Source: Chloroflexota bacterium (GTDB lineage: Bacteria > Chloroflexota > Dehalococcoidia > UBA2979). Taken from it: a stretch of 43,336 nucleotides of DNA. A program made the translations under genes and the position numbers. The notes under the pieces are model-generated. The model searched no databases and was not told the DNA's origin. It was given only the letters and a program-made list of their open reading frames with translations. The DNA lies in NCBI GenBank assembly GCA_947479915.1, contig CANKAU010000017.1, forward strand, positions 1-43,336, given 5' to 3'. Below are positions 32,852 to 41,218 of this stretch, in pieces; position 1 is the stretch's first letter; every line of letters begins with the position of its first letter.

Positions 32852-33751
32852 TCAGCTCGGCGTGCGGGGCTCGCTGTCGGCGTGGAAGTGGTGCTCGTGG
32901 TGCTCGCCGCGCGCGGCATGGCGGCGTGTGGCGAGCAGCCCGTGCGTCGGCGCGAACACCAGAGCGAGGAGGAAGCACGCCGTGGACCACAGCACGATCG
33001 TCGCGCCGGCCGCGGTGTTGAGGTGGTACGAGAGGTACAGGCCTCCCACGCCGCTGGTGATGCCGATGAGACCGCTGTACGCCAGCATGTGATCCAGCCG
33101 ATCGGTGAGCAGGCGCGCGGTCGCGGGCGGCGTGACAACCAGCGCGAGAATCAGAATGTTCCCCACGGTCTGCAGGCTCGCGACAATCGTGGCGCTGATC
33201 AGCAGCAGCAGCACCAGGTCCAGCCGGAACACCGGGTAGCCCAGGGACTGCGCGAGCATGCTGTCGAACGCGACGAGCTTGAGTTCCTTCAGCAGCACGA
33301 ACATGACCGTGAGCACCACGATTCCGATCGCGGCGGTCGCGATCAGATCGGCCTGCGACACGCCGAGAATGCTGCCGAACAACAGCGATCCGAGGTCGCG
33401 TTTCACCCCCGCGTGGCGGCTGATGATCGCGACGCCGAGAGCGAAGAACGCCGCGAAGATCACGCCGATCGCGGTGTCCTCGGACACGCGGCGGCTGCGA
33501 GAGATCGCGCCCACGGCGAGCGCAGTCAGGCCGCCGAAGACGAACGCGCCGATCATCACGCTCTGCCCCGCGATGTACGAGAGCACGACGCCCGGGAACA
33601 CCGCATGCGCGAGCGCATCACCGATGAACGCGAGGCCTCGCAGCACCACGAAGCAGCCCACCAGGCCGCACAGCACGCCGACGATCGCGATCTCCGCGAG
33701 CGCCCGCACGAAGAAGTCGTACCGCAGTGGCTCGACGATCCACTCGATCAT
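32852..33751 (-). CDS. Mn/Zn ABC importer permease
   Basis: A 299-aa ABC-3 family permease with eight or so helices. RYDFFVRALAEIAIVGVLCGLVGCFVVLRGLAFIGDALAHAVFPG is split over helices 1-2 and is the hallmark of the ZnuB/MntC group; LGYPVFRLDLVLLLL and VVTPPATARLL mark later helices. The C-terminus is a cytoplasmic His-rich tail (EHHEHHFHADSE) that could bind metal. Its ATG overlaps the ATPase stop (ATGA). It is the last gene of a three-gene operon and completes the importer. Manganese is more likely than zinc because of the binding-protein ligands; see that entry. Confidence 0.92.
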   Translation of the reverse strand: MIEWIVEPLRYDFFVRALAEIAIVGVLCGLVGCFVVLRGLAFIGDALAHAVFPGVVLSYIAGQSVMIGAFVFGGLTALAVGAISRSRRVSEDTAIGVIFAAFFALGVAIISRHAGVKRDLGSLLFGSILGVSQADLIATAAIGIVVLTVMFVLLKELKLVAFDSMLAQSLGYPVFRLDLVLLLLISATIVASLQTVGNILILALVVTPPATARLLTDRLDHMLAYSGLIGITSGVGGLYLSYHLNTAAGATIVLWSTACFLLALVFAPTHGLLATRRHAARGEHHEHHFHADSEPRTPS

Positions 33752-34494
33752 GAGATCACCGCCACCTGACCGCCGAAGGTCTCCCGCAGTCGCTCCGCCG
33801 TGAACGTGGTCGCGACCGGCCCGTAGGCGACGAGACCGTGATCGATGAACCCGACCGTGTCGCACACCGCATGCATCTCGTCGAAGTCGTGCGTCGCGAG
33901 CAGCACGATGACGCCCGCAGCGGCAAAGTCGCGGATCGCCTCGCGGAACAGCGCGCGGTTGACAGCGTCCACGCCCGTGAACACCTCATCGAGCAGGATG
34001 ACCGAGGGCTCCTGTGCCAGCGCGCGGGCGAAGAAGATCCGCTGCTGCTGCCCGCCGGAGAACTGGCTGATGTGGCGCCCGCCCTGCCCGCCGAGCCCGA
34101 ACCGATCGAGGGCGGCCGCGGCGACGGCGCGATCGTGGTCGCCGGGGCCACGCAGCCAGCCGATCTTCCTCGTGCGGCCCATCAGCACCACGTCCTGCGC
34201 GGTGACCGGAAAGTCCCACTTCACTTCCTCGCGCTGCGGCACGAAGGCGAGACGACCATCCGAGGGCCGCAAGGCGCTGCCACCGAGCGTGACGCTGCCG
34301 GAGCGCAGCGAGAGCACGCCCGCGATCGCCTTCAGCAGCGTGCTCTTGCCCGCGCCATTCGGCCCGATGAGCCCGGCGACCTGCCCCGGCCCTACGCGCA
34401 GGCTGACGTCGGAGAAGACAGGCGTCGCGCCGTAGCCCGCCTCGAGGCCGCGGGCTTCGAGCGGACCGGCGGCGGGACGCGTATTCGCGTTCAC
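33748..34494 (-). CDS. Mn/Zn ABC importer ATPase
   Basis: A 248-aa ATP-binding subunit. Walker A is GPNGAGKST, the Q-loop region is FVPQREEVKWDFP with AQDVVLMGR, the signature is FSGGQQQRIFFARAL, Walker B is VILLDEVFTGVD and the switch His is in LATHDFDE. The PQREEVKWDFP stretch is characteristic of manganese/zinc importers (MntB/SitB/ZnuC). Translation starts at a GTG that overlaps the stop of the binding-protein gene (GTGA), and its own stop overlaps the permease start (ATGA), so all three are coupled. Confidence 0.94.
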   Translation of the reverse strand: MNANTRPAAGPLEARGLEAGYGATPVFSDVSLRVGPGQVAGLIGPNGAGKSTLLKAIAGVLSLRSGSVTLGGSALRPSDGRLAFVPQREEVKWDFPVTAQDVVLMGRTRKIGWLRGPGDHDRAVAAAALDRFGLGGQGGRHISQFSGGQQQRIFFARALAQEPSVILLDEVFTGVDAVNRALFREAIRDFAAAGVIVLLATHDFDEMHAVCDTVGFIDHGLVAYGPVATTFTAERLRETFGGQVAVIS

Positions 34495-35405
34495 TTGAGT
34501 GCCTCGACGATCTTCTTCGCGTTTTGCAGCAGCATACCGTCGACCGTATCGGCACCGGAGCCGGGCTTCCCCAGCGAGTCGCCGTACAGGTCGGCGACGA
34601 TCTTGACCTTCGTGTCCCGCGCGATCTGGCTCGCGACCTTCGGATCCACGGAACTCTCCGCGAAGATCGCCTTCACGCCCTCGCGCCGGATCGTGTCCTG
34701 CAGCTCCGCGATCTGCTTCGCCGAGGCATCGCCCTGCGTGGACACGCTCGGGATGACCGCACCGATGAACGTCAGCCCGAAGTGGTCGATGAAGTAGCCG
34801 AAGGCGTCGTGGTTGGTCACCATCTTGCGGTTCGCTGCGGGGATGGTCGCGATCAACTGCTTGATCTCCGCATCGACCTGGTCGAGCTTCGCCTGCGCGG
34901 CAGTGCCGTTCTTCTGGAACGCCGAGGCCTTATCCGGGTAGGCCGTGGTGAGCGCCTTGACGATGTTGTCGACCATGATCTTGTCGTTCGTCGGATCGTG
35001 CCACACGTGAGGGTCGTCCTCGCGCTGCCCCCCGGCGTCCACGACGCTGCGAACCCGAACGCCCTCCGTCACCGTCACCACGTTGCGCTGCCCGCTGCTC
35101 TTCACCGGCGCGTCGAGGAACGCGTCCAGCCCGAGGCCGTTGCGCAGGACGACCGACGCCCCGCCGATCTTCTTCACATCCTCGGGGGATGCCTCGTACT
35201 CGTGCGGGTCGACGCCGGGCCCCACGAGACCGACGACCTGCAGCCCGGTGCCGGCGGCGACGGCCTGTGTCAGCGCCGTGATCGGCGGGTTCGTCGTGAC
35301 GATATCGGCCTTGCCGGCTGAGCATCCGCCGAGGATCCCGACCGCCAGCGCCCCGAGCGCGATGACAGCGGCGCGAGATGCGAGGTGGAGGATCATCGAG
35401 TTCAT
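34491..35405 (-). CDS. Mn/Zn-binding lipoprotein of the ABC importer
   Basis: A 304-aa cluster A-I binding protein with a lipoprotein signal (AVGILGGC, Cys at about residue 28). Metal ligands by family comparison are His in VDPHEYEAS, His in DPHVWHDP, Glu in AIFAESSVDP and Asp near DLYGDSL. His-His-Glu-Asp is the PsaA/MntC ligand set, while zinc-specific ZnuA uses a third His, so manganese is favoured. There is no acidic His-rich loop of the ZnuA kind, which agrees. First gene of the operon; a promoter with -10 box inside an inverted repeat lies 26 bases upstream, pointing to metal-responsive control. Metal choice is inferred from ligands, not proven. Confidence 0.92.
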   Translation of the reverse strand: MNSMILHLASRAAVIALGALAVGILGGCSAGKADIVTTNPPITALTQAVAAGTGLQVVGLVGPGVDPHEYEASPEDVKKIGGASVVLRNGLGLDAFLDAPVKSSGQRNVVTVTEGVRVRSVVDAGGQREDDPHVWHDPTNDKIMVDNIVKALTTAYPDKASAFQKNGTAAQAKLDQVDAEIKQLIATIPAANRKMVTNHDAFGYFIDHFGLTFIGAVIPSVSTQGDASAKQIAELQDTIRREGVKAIFAESSVDPKVASQIARDTKVKIVADLYGDSLGKPGSGADTVDGMLLQNAKKIVEALK

Positions 35406-35429
35406 CTTTCTGCGGCGAGCCTTGTTGAG

Positions 35430-35476
35430 ACTCAGGCTCAGAGCGCCACCATACTGAGCCTGTGTATCAAATGCAA
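35430..35476 (-). promoter_or_regulatory. Promoter with inverted-repeat operator of the Mn/Zn importer
   Basis: On the minus strand TTGCAT (35476-35471) and TATGGT (35453-35448) are 17 bases apart, a good sigma-70 promoter. The arms CTCAGGCTCAG (35431-35441) and CTGAGCCTGTG (35454-35464), inverted with one mismatch, flank the -10 box exactly. A metalloregulator of the MntR/DtxR or Fur kind binding here would block transcription. The promoter and repeat are seen; the regulator is not known. Confidence 0.6.
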
Positions 35477-35534
35477 CCAGTTCCCGCGGCGAATCACCCT
35501 CCGCCGAACTTGACGTTCACGTTAGAGTACGGCG

Positions 35535-36857
35535 ATGCAGCAGCCTCAAACCGATACTCCCGCCACTGCCCCGGTCGACGCCGGTGCCCCCGCGCCGGGC
35601 GGGTCGAGGCGCCGAGGCGGGTTGCCCTCGACGTTCGCCTCGCTGCGGCACCGGAACTACCGGTTGCTGTGGTTCGGCACGATGGTCTCCAGTTCAGGTG
35701 ACTGGATGGACCAGATCGCGTTCAACTGGCTGGTGTGGGAACTGAGCCACTCGCCTGTCTGGCTGGCATGGGCGAACTTCGCGCGGTTCCTCCCGATCCT
35801 CGTCTTCACGCTCATCGGCGGCGTCGTCGCCGACCGCGTGGAGCGCCGCAAACTGCTGTTCACCACGCAAACGCTCGCGATGTTCCTCGCGACCGCGTTG
35901 GCCATCATCGTGTCGCTGGGGATCGCGCAGCTGTGGATGGTCATCGCGATCGCGGCAGGTCGAGGGATCATGAACTCCTTCAACCAGCCCGCACGCCAGT
36001 CGCTGATCTCGGAGCTCGTGCCGGAGGACGACCTGGCGAATGCGATTGCGCTGAACTCCGCCACCATGAACAGCACGAGGGTCATCGGCCCCGCGATCGG
36101 CGGCCTCCTGATCGCCACGGTCGGCATGAGCGGCGCGTTCTGGGTGAACGCGGCCACATTTATCCTCCTGCTTGGGGCACTCGCGATGATGCGGTTCCCC
36201 GCGCAGCCGCAGCGCCGCGCCCGTGAGAGCGTGCTGCACGAGCTGGTGGACGGCTTCCGTTACATCAAGGGCCACCCACAACTGCGACTGCTGGTGCTCC
36301 TGGCACTCATCCCGATCCTCCTCGGACAGCCTTATGTCACGATGCTCCCAATCTTCGCCTCGGACGTGCTGCACATCGGCGGCGGCGGCCTCGGCGCGCT
36401 CAACACGGCCTCGGCGGTGGGCGCCGTGGTGGGATCGCTGAGCGTCGCGTCCTTGCCCACGGGGTCGAAGCTCGGCCTGTGGATGCTGGTCGGCCTGGCG
36501 GGGTTCGGGCTGATGCTCATGGGCTTCGCCCTGTCGCATTCGCTGCTGCTGTCGCTCGCGGCGCTGATCGGCATCGGACTGCTGCGCCAGACATACCAGG
36601 CGGCGAACAACGTCCTCATCCAGACGCACGTGGATCCGATGTACCGTGGCCGCGTCCTGAGCACGCTGACGCTCGACCGAGGTCTGGTCCCGGCCGGCAC
36701 GATGATGGCCGCGCTGGGCTCTGCCGCGATCGGGGTGCAGGGGACGATCGCGCTGATGGCCGCCGCGCTCGTCGTGCTGGCGCTCGCCGTCGCGTGGCTC
36801 GCACCGACGCTCCGCCAACTCGAGGCGCTGCCCGGCGCCAGCCGCCGCCGCCACTAG
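35535..36857 (+). CDS. MFS exporter (EntS/MFS_3-like)
   Basis: A 440-aa major facilitator of the enterobactin-exporter type. A Pro/Ala-rich cytoplasmic lead (1-30) is followed by FASLRHRNYRLLWFGTMVSSSGDWMDQ, the classic MFS_3 entry, then twelve helices, with GGVVADRVERRKLL in the 2-3 loop, AAGRGIMNSFNQPARQSLI at helix 4-5 and MYRGRVLSTLTLDRGLVPAG in the 10-11 region. Homologues export siderophores and drugs; the substrate here is unknown. It is divergent from the metal importer and its promoter must overlap the operator region there, so a metal link is possible. The hdac-like gene follows on the same strand 38 bases later. Confidence 0.87.
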   Translation: MQQPQTDTPATAPVDAGAPAPGGSRRRGGLPSTFASLRHRNYRLLWFGTMVSSSGDWMDQIAFNWLVWELSHSPVWLAWANFARFLPILVFTLIGGVVADRVERRKLLFTTQTLAMFLATALAIIVSLGIAQLWMVIAIAAGRGIMNSFNQPARQSLISELVPEDDLANAIALNSATMNSTRVIGPAIGGLLIATVGMSGAFWVNAATFILLLGALAMMRFPAQPQRRARESVLHELVDGFRYIKGHPQLRLLVLLALIPILLGQPYVTMLPIFASDVLHIGGGGLGALNTASAVGAVVGSLSVASLPTGSKLGLWMLVGLAGFGLMLMGFALSHSLLLSLAALIGIGLLRQTYQAANNVLIQTHVDPMYRGRVLSTLTLDRGLVPAGTMMAALGSAAIGVQGTIALMAAALVVLALAVAWLAPTLRQLEALPGASRRRH

Positions 36858-36895
36858 CAAGACCTCGCCGCGAGGTCCCGGGAAGGATCGCCGGC

Positions 36896-37918
36896 ATGCC
36901 GGGCACCGTCTTCGTCACCGACCCGACGCACACCGCGCACTTCGCCCTGCGACACCCCGAGCGCCCGGAGCGCCTCGAAGCGATCGTCGCGCAGCTCGAG
37001 GAGCGTGCACTGCGGCATCGCATGACGGAACGCCCGCCGCGGGAAGCGACGGACGAGGAACTACGCACCGTCCACGAGGCAGCGCTCCTCGCAACGGTCG
37101 AACGCGCTGCCGCGCGCGGGGCGTCGCTGGACGCCGACACGTACACCACGCCACAGTCGCTCGCGATCGCGCGGCGCTCGGCCGGCGCGCTGCTGGTCGC
37201 CGTGGAGGCGGTGCTCGCGGGGGAGGCGACGAACGGTTTCGTCGCAACGCGCCCTCCGGGACACCACGCGACACCGGGGCGCGCGATGGGGTTCTGCCTC
37301 TTCAACAACGTCGCGGTGGCCGCAACCGCGGCGCTGCAATCCGGCGTCGAGCGCCTCGCGATCGTCGACTGGGACGTGCACCACGGCAACGGCACACAGG
37401 CCGTGTTCATCGACGACCCACGCGTCCTCTACATCAGCACGCACGCCGCGCCGTTCTATCCGGGCACGGGCGAGGTGCGCGAGGTCGGCGCAGGCAATGC
37501 ACACGGCACGAACGTGAACATCCCGCTGCCGCACGGCACCGGCGATGCGGGCTTCGTCGCAGCGTGGGAGCAGGTCGCCGTCGCGGCGCTGGACCGACAC
37601 CGCCCTGACCTGATCCTCGCGTCCTCCGGATGGGATGCGCACGCGCGCGATCCGCTCGGCACCCTCAACGTGACGACGGCCGGATACACCCGCGCCGCCG
37701 AGGTCGTCCTCGACGCCGCGCGGCGCCTGTCCGGCGGTCGCTTCATCGCGACGCTGGAGGGCGGCTACGACACGCATGCCCTCGCATGGTGCGCCAGCGC
37801 ACTCGTCGAACTGCTGCTGGGCGACACGCCCACGCCCGACCCGGAGCCGGGAGATGTCCCGGCCGGCGACCCGCTCGATGCCGTCATCCGCGAGTCACGC
37901 GAGGCGATCGGGCTCTAG
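36896..37918 (+). CDS. Histone-deacetylase-like amidohydrolase (acetylpolyamine/AcuC superfamily)
   Basis: A 340-aa zinc deacetylase of the arginase/deacetylase fold. Seen in order: FALRHPERPERLEAI, EELRTVHEAALL, TRPPGHHATPGRAMGFCLFNN (tandem His), AIVDWDVHHGNGTQAVF (Asp-His metal and general-base residues), STHAAPFYPGTG, SSGWDAHARDPLG (metal Asp) and a final LEGGYD. All zinc ligands and catalytic residues are present. Bacterial members deacetylate polyamines, acetyl-lysine or other amides. GGAAGGA lies 8 bases before ATG 36896; the open frame upstream is a shadow of the MFS gene. Substrate unknown. Confidence 0.92.
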   Translation: MPGTVFVTDPTHTAHFALRHPERPERLEAIVAQLEERALRHRMTERPPREATDEELRTVHEAALLATVERAAARGASLDADTYTTPQSLAIARRSAGALLVAVEAVLAGEATNGFVATRPPGHHATPGRAMGFCLFNNVAVAATAALQSGVERLAIVDWDVHHGNGTQAVFIDDPRVLYISTHAAPFYPGTGEVREVGAGNAHGTNVNIPLPHGTGDAGFVAAWEQVAVAALDRHRPDLILASSGWDAHARDPLGTLNVTTAGYTRAAEVVLDAARRLSGGRFIATLEGGYDTHALAWCASALVELLLGDTPTPDPEPGDVPAGDPLDAVIRESREAIGL

Positions 37919-38016
37919 CGCCCACCCGAAGCACGGTCGCTCGAACGGCGCGTGACGGGAAGCGGACGGGACGCCTCGACATCCCGCCCGCAGCGCGAAG
38001 ACCGTTTCGAGGTGCG

Positions 38017-38823
38017 TTAGTAGACGACGGGGCGATCGCGCTCGCCCGCGGAGTCGATGGCCATCGTCTCGCCGGTGATGCAGTCGGCCTGCATGGAGCA
38101 GAGGAACAGCACGAGGTTCGCGGGGTCGGCGGAGACAATGCGGCGGCCGATCGGGGGGATGTTCCGGGCCTGCCGGGCCGCTGCTTCCTCCTCCGTGATG
38201 CCCTGCGACTGCGCGATCTCCTGGATGCGGAGCACCTCGCGATCGGAGTCGGAGGGACCGCCCGGGTGCACCGCGTTGACGGTGATGCCGTCCTTCGCGA
38301 GGTCGAGCGAGAATGCTTTCGTCATGTTGATGATCGCGGCGTTGACCGCCCCCGCGCTGCCTCCGCCGCCGTAGCGCGACGCGCCGCCGGCGATGTTTAC
38401 GATGCGCCCCCAGTGGTTGCGCTGCATGATCGGGTACACCTGGCGGATGGTGCGCAGATACCCGAACGTCTTGACGCCGAAGTGGCCGATCCAGTCGTCG
38501 TTGGAGAGCTCCAGCGTACCGCCGTAGGGGAAGCTCGCCGCGACGTTGACGAGGATGTCGATGCTCCCCATCTCGGCGACGGCGGTGGAGACCATGCGAT
38601 GGACGTCCTCATCCGACGACATGTCTGCGGAGACGGTCATCACCTGCACGCCGTATGCATCCCGGATCTGCTGCGCGGTCTCATCGAGCAGGTTCTGTCG
38701 CCGCGCGGTGATGCATACGTCGACGCCCTGACTCGCGAGGGCCATGGCACACGCCCGACCGATGCCGCGGCTCCCGCCCGTGATGACGGCCTTCTTGCCG
38801 GCCAGCCCGTAATCCACGCTCAT
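38017..38823 (-). CDS. Atypical SDR oxidoreductase without YxxxK
   Basis: A 268-aa Rossmann-fold SDR. The nucleotide site is VITGGSRGIGRACAMAL with TARRQN after strand 2, favouring NADP(H); ILVNVAASFPYGGTLE stands in place of NNAG, and GITVNAVHPGGP is the usual loop after the active site. At the catalytic site the sequence is YGGGGSAGAVNAAIINMTKAF: where Tyr and Lys of YxxxK are expected there are Ala and Asn. Classical reductase chemistry therefore seems impaired or different, though the cofactor site is intact. GAGAGG lies 5 bases before ATG 38823. It is divergent from an ACMSD-like amidohydrolase. The 98 bases to the deacetylase gene hold no gene. Confidence 0.8.
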   Translation of the reverse strand: MSVDYGLAGKKAVITGGSRGIGRACAMALASQGVDVCITARRQNLLDETAQQIRDAYGVQVMTVSADMSSDEDVHRMVSTAVAEMGSIDILVNVAASFPYGGTLELSNDDWIGHFGVKTFGYLRTIRQVYPIMQRNHWGRIVNIAGGASRYGGGGSAGAVNAAIINMTKAFSLDLAKDGITVNAVHPGGPSDSDREVLRIQEIAQSQGITEEEAAARQARNIPPIGRRIVSADPANLVLFLCSMQADCITGETMAIDSAGERDRPVVY

Positions 38824-38919
38824 GGGTACCTCTCTCCCGACGTCCGATCGCGCAATGACGGGCGGACTGTACTCCACACACGCGGCCACGCGGACAGCAT
38901 CGAGGTCGCACGCGAGGCA

Positions 38920-38925
38920 TATAGT
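38920..38925 (+). promoter_or_regulatory. Possible -10 element of the amidohydrolase gene
   Basis: TATAGT lies 23 bases before the ATG at 38949. No convincing -35 is found at 17 bases, so this is tentative. Confidence 0.3.
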
Positions 38926-38948
38926 GCGCGGACGAAGAGGAGGCCACG

Positions 38949-39920
38949 ATGACCAACGGGCGACGCGAGACGGTGATCAACGGGACGCGCGTGCAGGTGA
39001 TCGACATCCACGCGCACTGCAGCGTGCCGGAGGCCGCCGCCATCCTGGGCCTGGAGGCGAACTTCCCGACGCCGTCCCTGCCGCTGGAGGGCTACCGCCA
39101 GCGGCTCGCGGACATGGACGCGCAGGGCATCGACATCGAGGCGCTCAGCATTAACCCGTTCTGGTACGCCGCCACCCGCGAGCAGGCGACCGAGGTGATC
39201 GCGATGCAGAACGAGCGCATCGCCGCCTTCTGCGCCGAGATGCCCGATCGCTTCGTCGGCCTCGCGACGGTCGCGCTGCAGCACCCCGACCTCGCGGCGA
39301 CGCAGCTGGAGGACGCCGTGACGCGGCTCGGCCTGCGGGGCGCGCTGGTTGGTGGCAGCGTGGAGGGCGAGGAGCTGGCGGATCGCCGGTTCGACCCGTT
39401 CTGGCAGAAGGCCGAGGAGCTGCGCGTCCCGATCTTCATCCACCCGCAGGGTGTGCCCCAGCTCGCGAGCCGCCTGCAGGGCAACGGCATCCTTGAGAAC
39501 GTGATCGGTAACCCGCTCGAAACGACGATCGCGCTCTCGCACCTGATCTTCGAGGGCACGCTGGAGCGCCACCCGAACCTCGTGATCGTGGGCGCGCACG
39601 GTGGCGGCTACCTGCCGTCCTACGCGGCGCGCTCGGACGCGGGCGGGGTGACGTTCCCCGCGCGCTACACGCCGCTGCCGAAGCGGCCGACCGACTACCT
39701 GAAGCAGATCTACGTCGACTCGCTGGTCTTCACGCCGGAGGCGTTGCGGCACCTCGTCGCGGAGATGTCGTCCAGCCACATCGTCGTGGGCACGGACTAC
39801 CCCTACCCGTGGACCCAGACGGCGGTCGAGCACGTGGTCGCCACGCCCGACCTGACGGACGCCGATCGTATCGCGATCCTCGGCGGCACGGCGGCGCGCC
39901 TCCTCGGGATCGAGGCGTAG
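38949..39920 (+). CDS. Amidohydrolase family 2 (ACMSD-like), second copy type
   Basis: A 323-aa metal-dependent TIM barrel. The first metal motif is VIDIHAHCS (residues 17-25); PIFIHPQGVP and LVIVGAHGGGYLPSY give further His ligands, and VVGTDYPYPW holds the catalytic Asp. These fit the aminocarboxymuconate-semialdehyde decarboxylase and gamma-resorcylate decarboxylase group, more closely than does the paralogue at 22.1 kb, with which it shares fold but little sequence. GAGGAGG sits 5 bases before the ATG. It stands divergent to the atypical SDR and convergent to an alpha/beta hydrolase; together they look like part of an aromatic-acid or lactone catabolic set. Substrate unknown. Confidence 0.89.
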   Translation: MTNGRRETVINGTRVQVIDIHAHCSVPEAAAILGLEANFPTPSLPLEGYRQRLADMDAQGIDIEALSINPFWYAATREQATEVIAMQNERIAAFCAEMPDRFVGLATVALQHPDLAATQLEDAVTRLGLRGALVGGSVEGEELADRRFDPFWQKAEELRVPIFIHPQGVPQLASRLQGNGILENVIGNPLETTIALSHLIFEGTLERHPNLVIVGAHGGGYLPSYAARSDAGGVTFPARYTPLPKRPTDYLKQIYVDSLVFTPEALRHLVAEMSSSHIVVGTDYPYPWTQTAVEHVVATPDLTDADRIAILGGTAARLLGIEA

Positions 39921-39948
39921 CGAGGGACGAGCCGCGCGACGACCCGGA

Positions 39949-40710
39949 CTAGCGGACGGCGACCCCGCCCTGCGACGCGACCCACGCGAGGTGCCGATCC
40001 AGCGCCGCCGCGAACCCCTCGGGGTTCTCGAGGTGCACCATGTGCGGGCCGTCGAGGGCCTCGAAGCGGCTGTTCGGGAACACCTTGGACAGCGCCTCGG
40101 CGTTCTCGACAGGCGTCGTGCTGCCGGCGAAGTCGGAGCGGCCGACCGCGACCGTGACCGGTACGGTGATCGTGGGCAGCAGGTCCTTGATGGCGGACGC
40201 CATGTTCGCGCGCCAGTTGGCCACGACGCCCATCGGGTCGTTCGCGAGCCACCGCTGGCGGGTGTACTGGACGCCCGGGTGGTCGGCGTCGATCGCCTCC
40301 TGCGTGAACCAGCGCTTCAGCGCCCAGTCCAGCGTCTCCGCCATGGTCGCGGCGGCCTGCGCGTCGGCGCGCTCGTTCGGCAGTTCCGCGCCAGCGGCAA
40401 CGCGCTCGCGCTCCTGCTGCGTGGTCCGCGCGCTGCCACCGCCGTCCGCGAGGAATAGCGAGCGCACGCGATCCGGGTGCCGCAGCGCCGTGTACTCGGC
40501 GACCGCGCACCCCATCGACACGCCGACCAGGTCGAGCATGCCGGTGTACGTCGCGGCCACCTCGTCAGCGAGCTCTTCGAGGGTGTAGCTGCCGGAGGGC
40601 GGGAGCGGGCGGTTGCCGTTGCCGGGGTACTCGAAGCGTTCGCCTGTGACGCCGCTGAGGTTCCAGCACTCCACGTCCAGACCGACCGGGTGCAGCAGTA
40701 CGACCGTCAT
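39949..40710 (-). CDS. Alpha/beta hydrolase
   Basis: A 253-aa hydrolase with the nucleophile elbow GVSMGC (Ser near residue 65), acid Asp in AVGRSDFAGSTTP and catalytic His in GPHMVHLENPE, the order expected of the 3-oxoadipate enol-lactonase/MhpC type. The oxyanion region is LLHPVGLD near the N-terminus, starting at residue 5, so there is no signal peptide. A helical cap (residues about 90-170, ERERVAAGAELPNERAD) covers the site. Convergent with the ACMSD-like gene. A small ester, lactone or C-C bond substrate is likely. Confidence 0.87.
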   Translation of the reverse strand: MTVVLLHPVGLDVECWNLSGVTGERFEYPGNGNRPLPPSGSYTLEELADEVAATYTGMLDLVGVSMGCAVAEYTALRHPDRVRSLFLADGGGSARTTQQERERVAAGAELPNERADAQAAATMAETLDWALKRWFTQEAIDADHPGVQYTRQRWLANDPMGVVANWRANMASAIKDLLPTITVPVTVAVGRSDFAGSTTPVENAEALSKVFPNSRFEALDGPHMVHLENPEGFAAALDRHLAWVASQGGVAVR

Positions 40711-40900
40711 TCGGATCCCCTTAGGCGAACTCGTGCGCCGGCTGGCGCCCGGTCAGTCTCGTCACCACCCGGGCGCCAGTCAAGGCAACCTTCGGCGCGT
40801 GCGCGAAGCGAACATTGAGCCGGCGTTGACCCGCCTGGACAAGCGTTGACGGGGTGTTGAGGGCGGACGACGACGATGGCCTGAGAACAGGAGCGATCCC

Positions 40901-41194
40901 ATGGAACGCGAAGCCTTCTCACTCGCCATTCGGAGCGCCGCCGAGACCGTCGCCCGCTGTTCGGATGGGGGCATCCAGTCCGCCGGGGTGATGCTGCCGG
41001 GAAGCGACCCCGGGCTCATCGAGGACGGTGCGGTCGCGGCTCGGATGCTCGCGGCGCAACTCGGGCTGCGCGTCTCCCTGGATCCAGCGGGTGCCGGGCT
41101 GGGCATCCGGTTCTATCGCGCTGCCCCGGTCGAGCCAGTCGTGCCGCCCGTCCTCGGACGCGACACTGCGCTCGCTCCGACTCGGCTTCGCTAA
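40901..41194 (+). CDS. Small protein of unknown function
   Basis: I do not recognise this 97-aa protein. AGGAG lies 7 bases before ATG 40901, which supports it as a real gene. There is no signal peptide or membrane helix. The first half is helical and acidic (EREAFSLAIRSAAETVARC), the second holds AARMLAAQLGLRVSLDPAG and a Pro-rich end. It sits alone where pstB might have been expected, convergent with pstA, and does not resemble an ATPase. A direct repeat GCGTTGAC (40823-40830 and 40843-40850) lies upstream and may be part of its promoter. Confidence 0.6.
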   Translation: MEREAFSLAIRSAAETVARCSDGGIQSAGVMLPGSDPGLIEDGAVAARMLAAQLGLRVSLDPAGAGLGIRFYRAAPVEPVVPPVLGRDTALAPTRLR

Positions 41195-41218
41195 GCCCGG
41201 TCCAGCCGTCGCTGAGCG

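Noticed and set aside
36479-36895. 139-codon N-terminal extension of the deacetylase-like protein
   Set aside because: It overlaps the MFS gene and is Arg/Ala/Asp noise; a good ribosome site precedes ATG 36896.
41184-41197. Short GGCTT-CGCT-AAGCC hairpin as terminator after pstA
   Set aside because: Only 5 bp, inside the end of the convergent small gene, and no T-tract; too weak to call.
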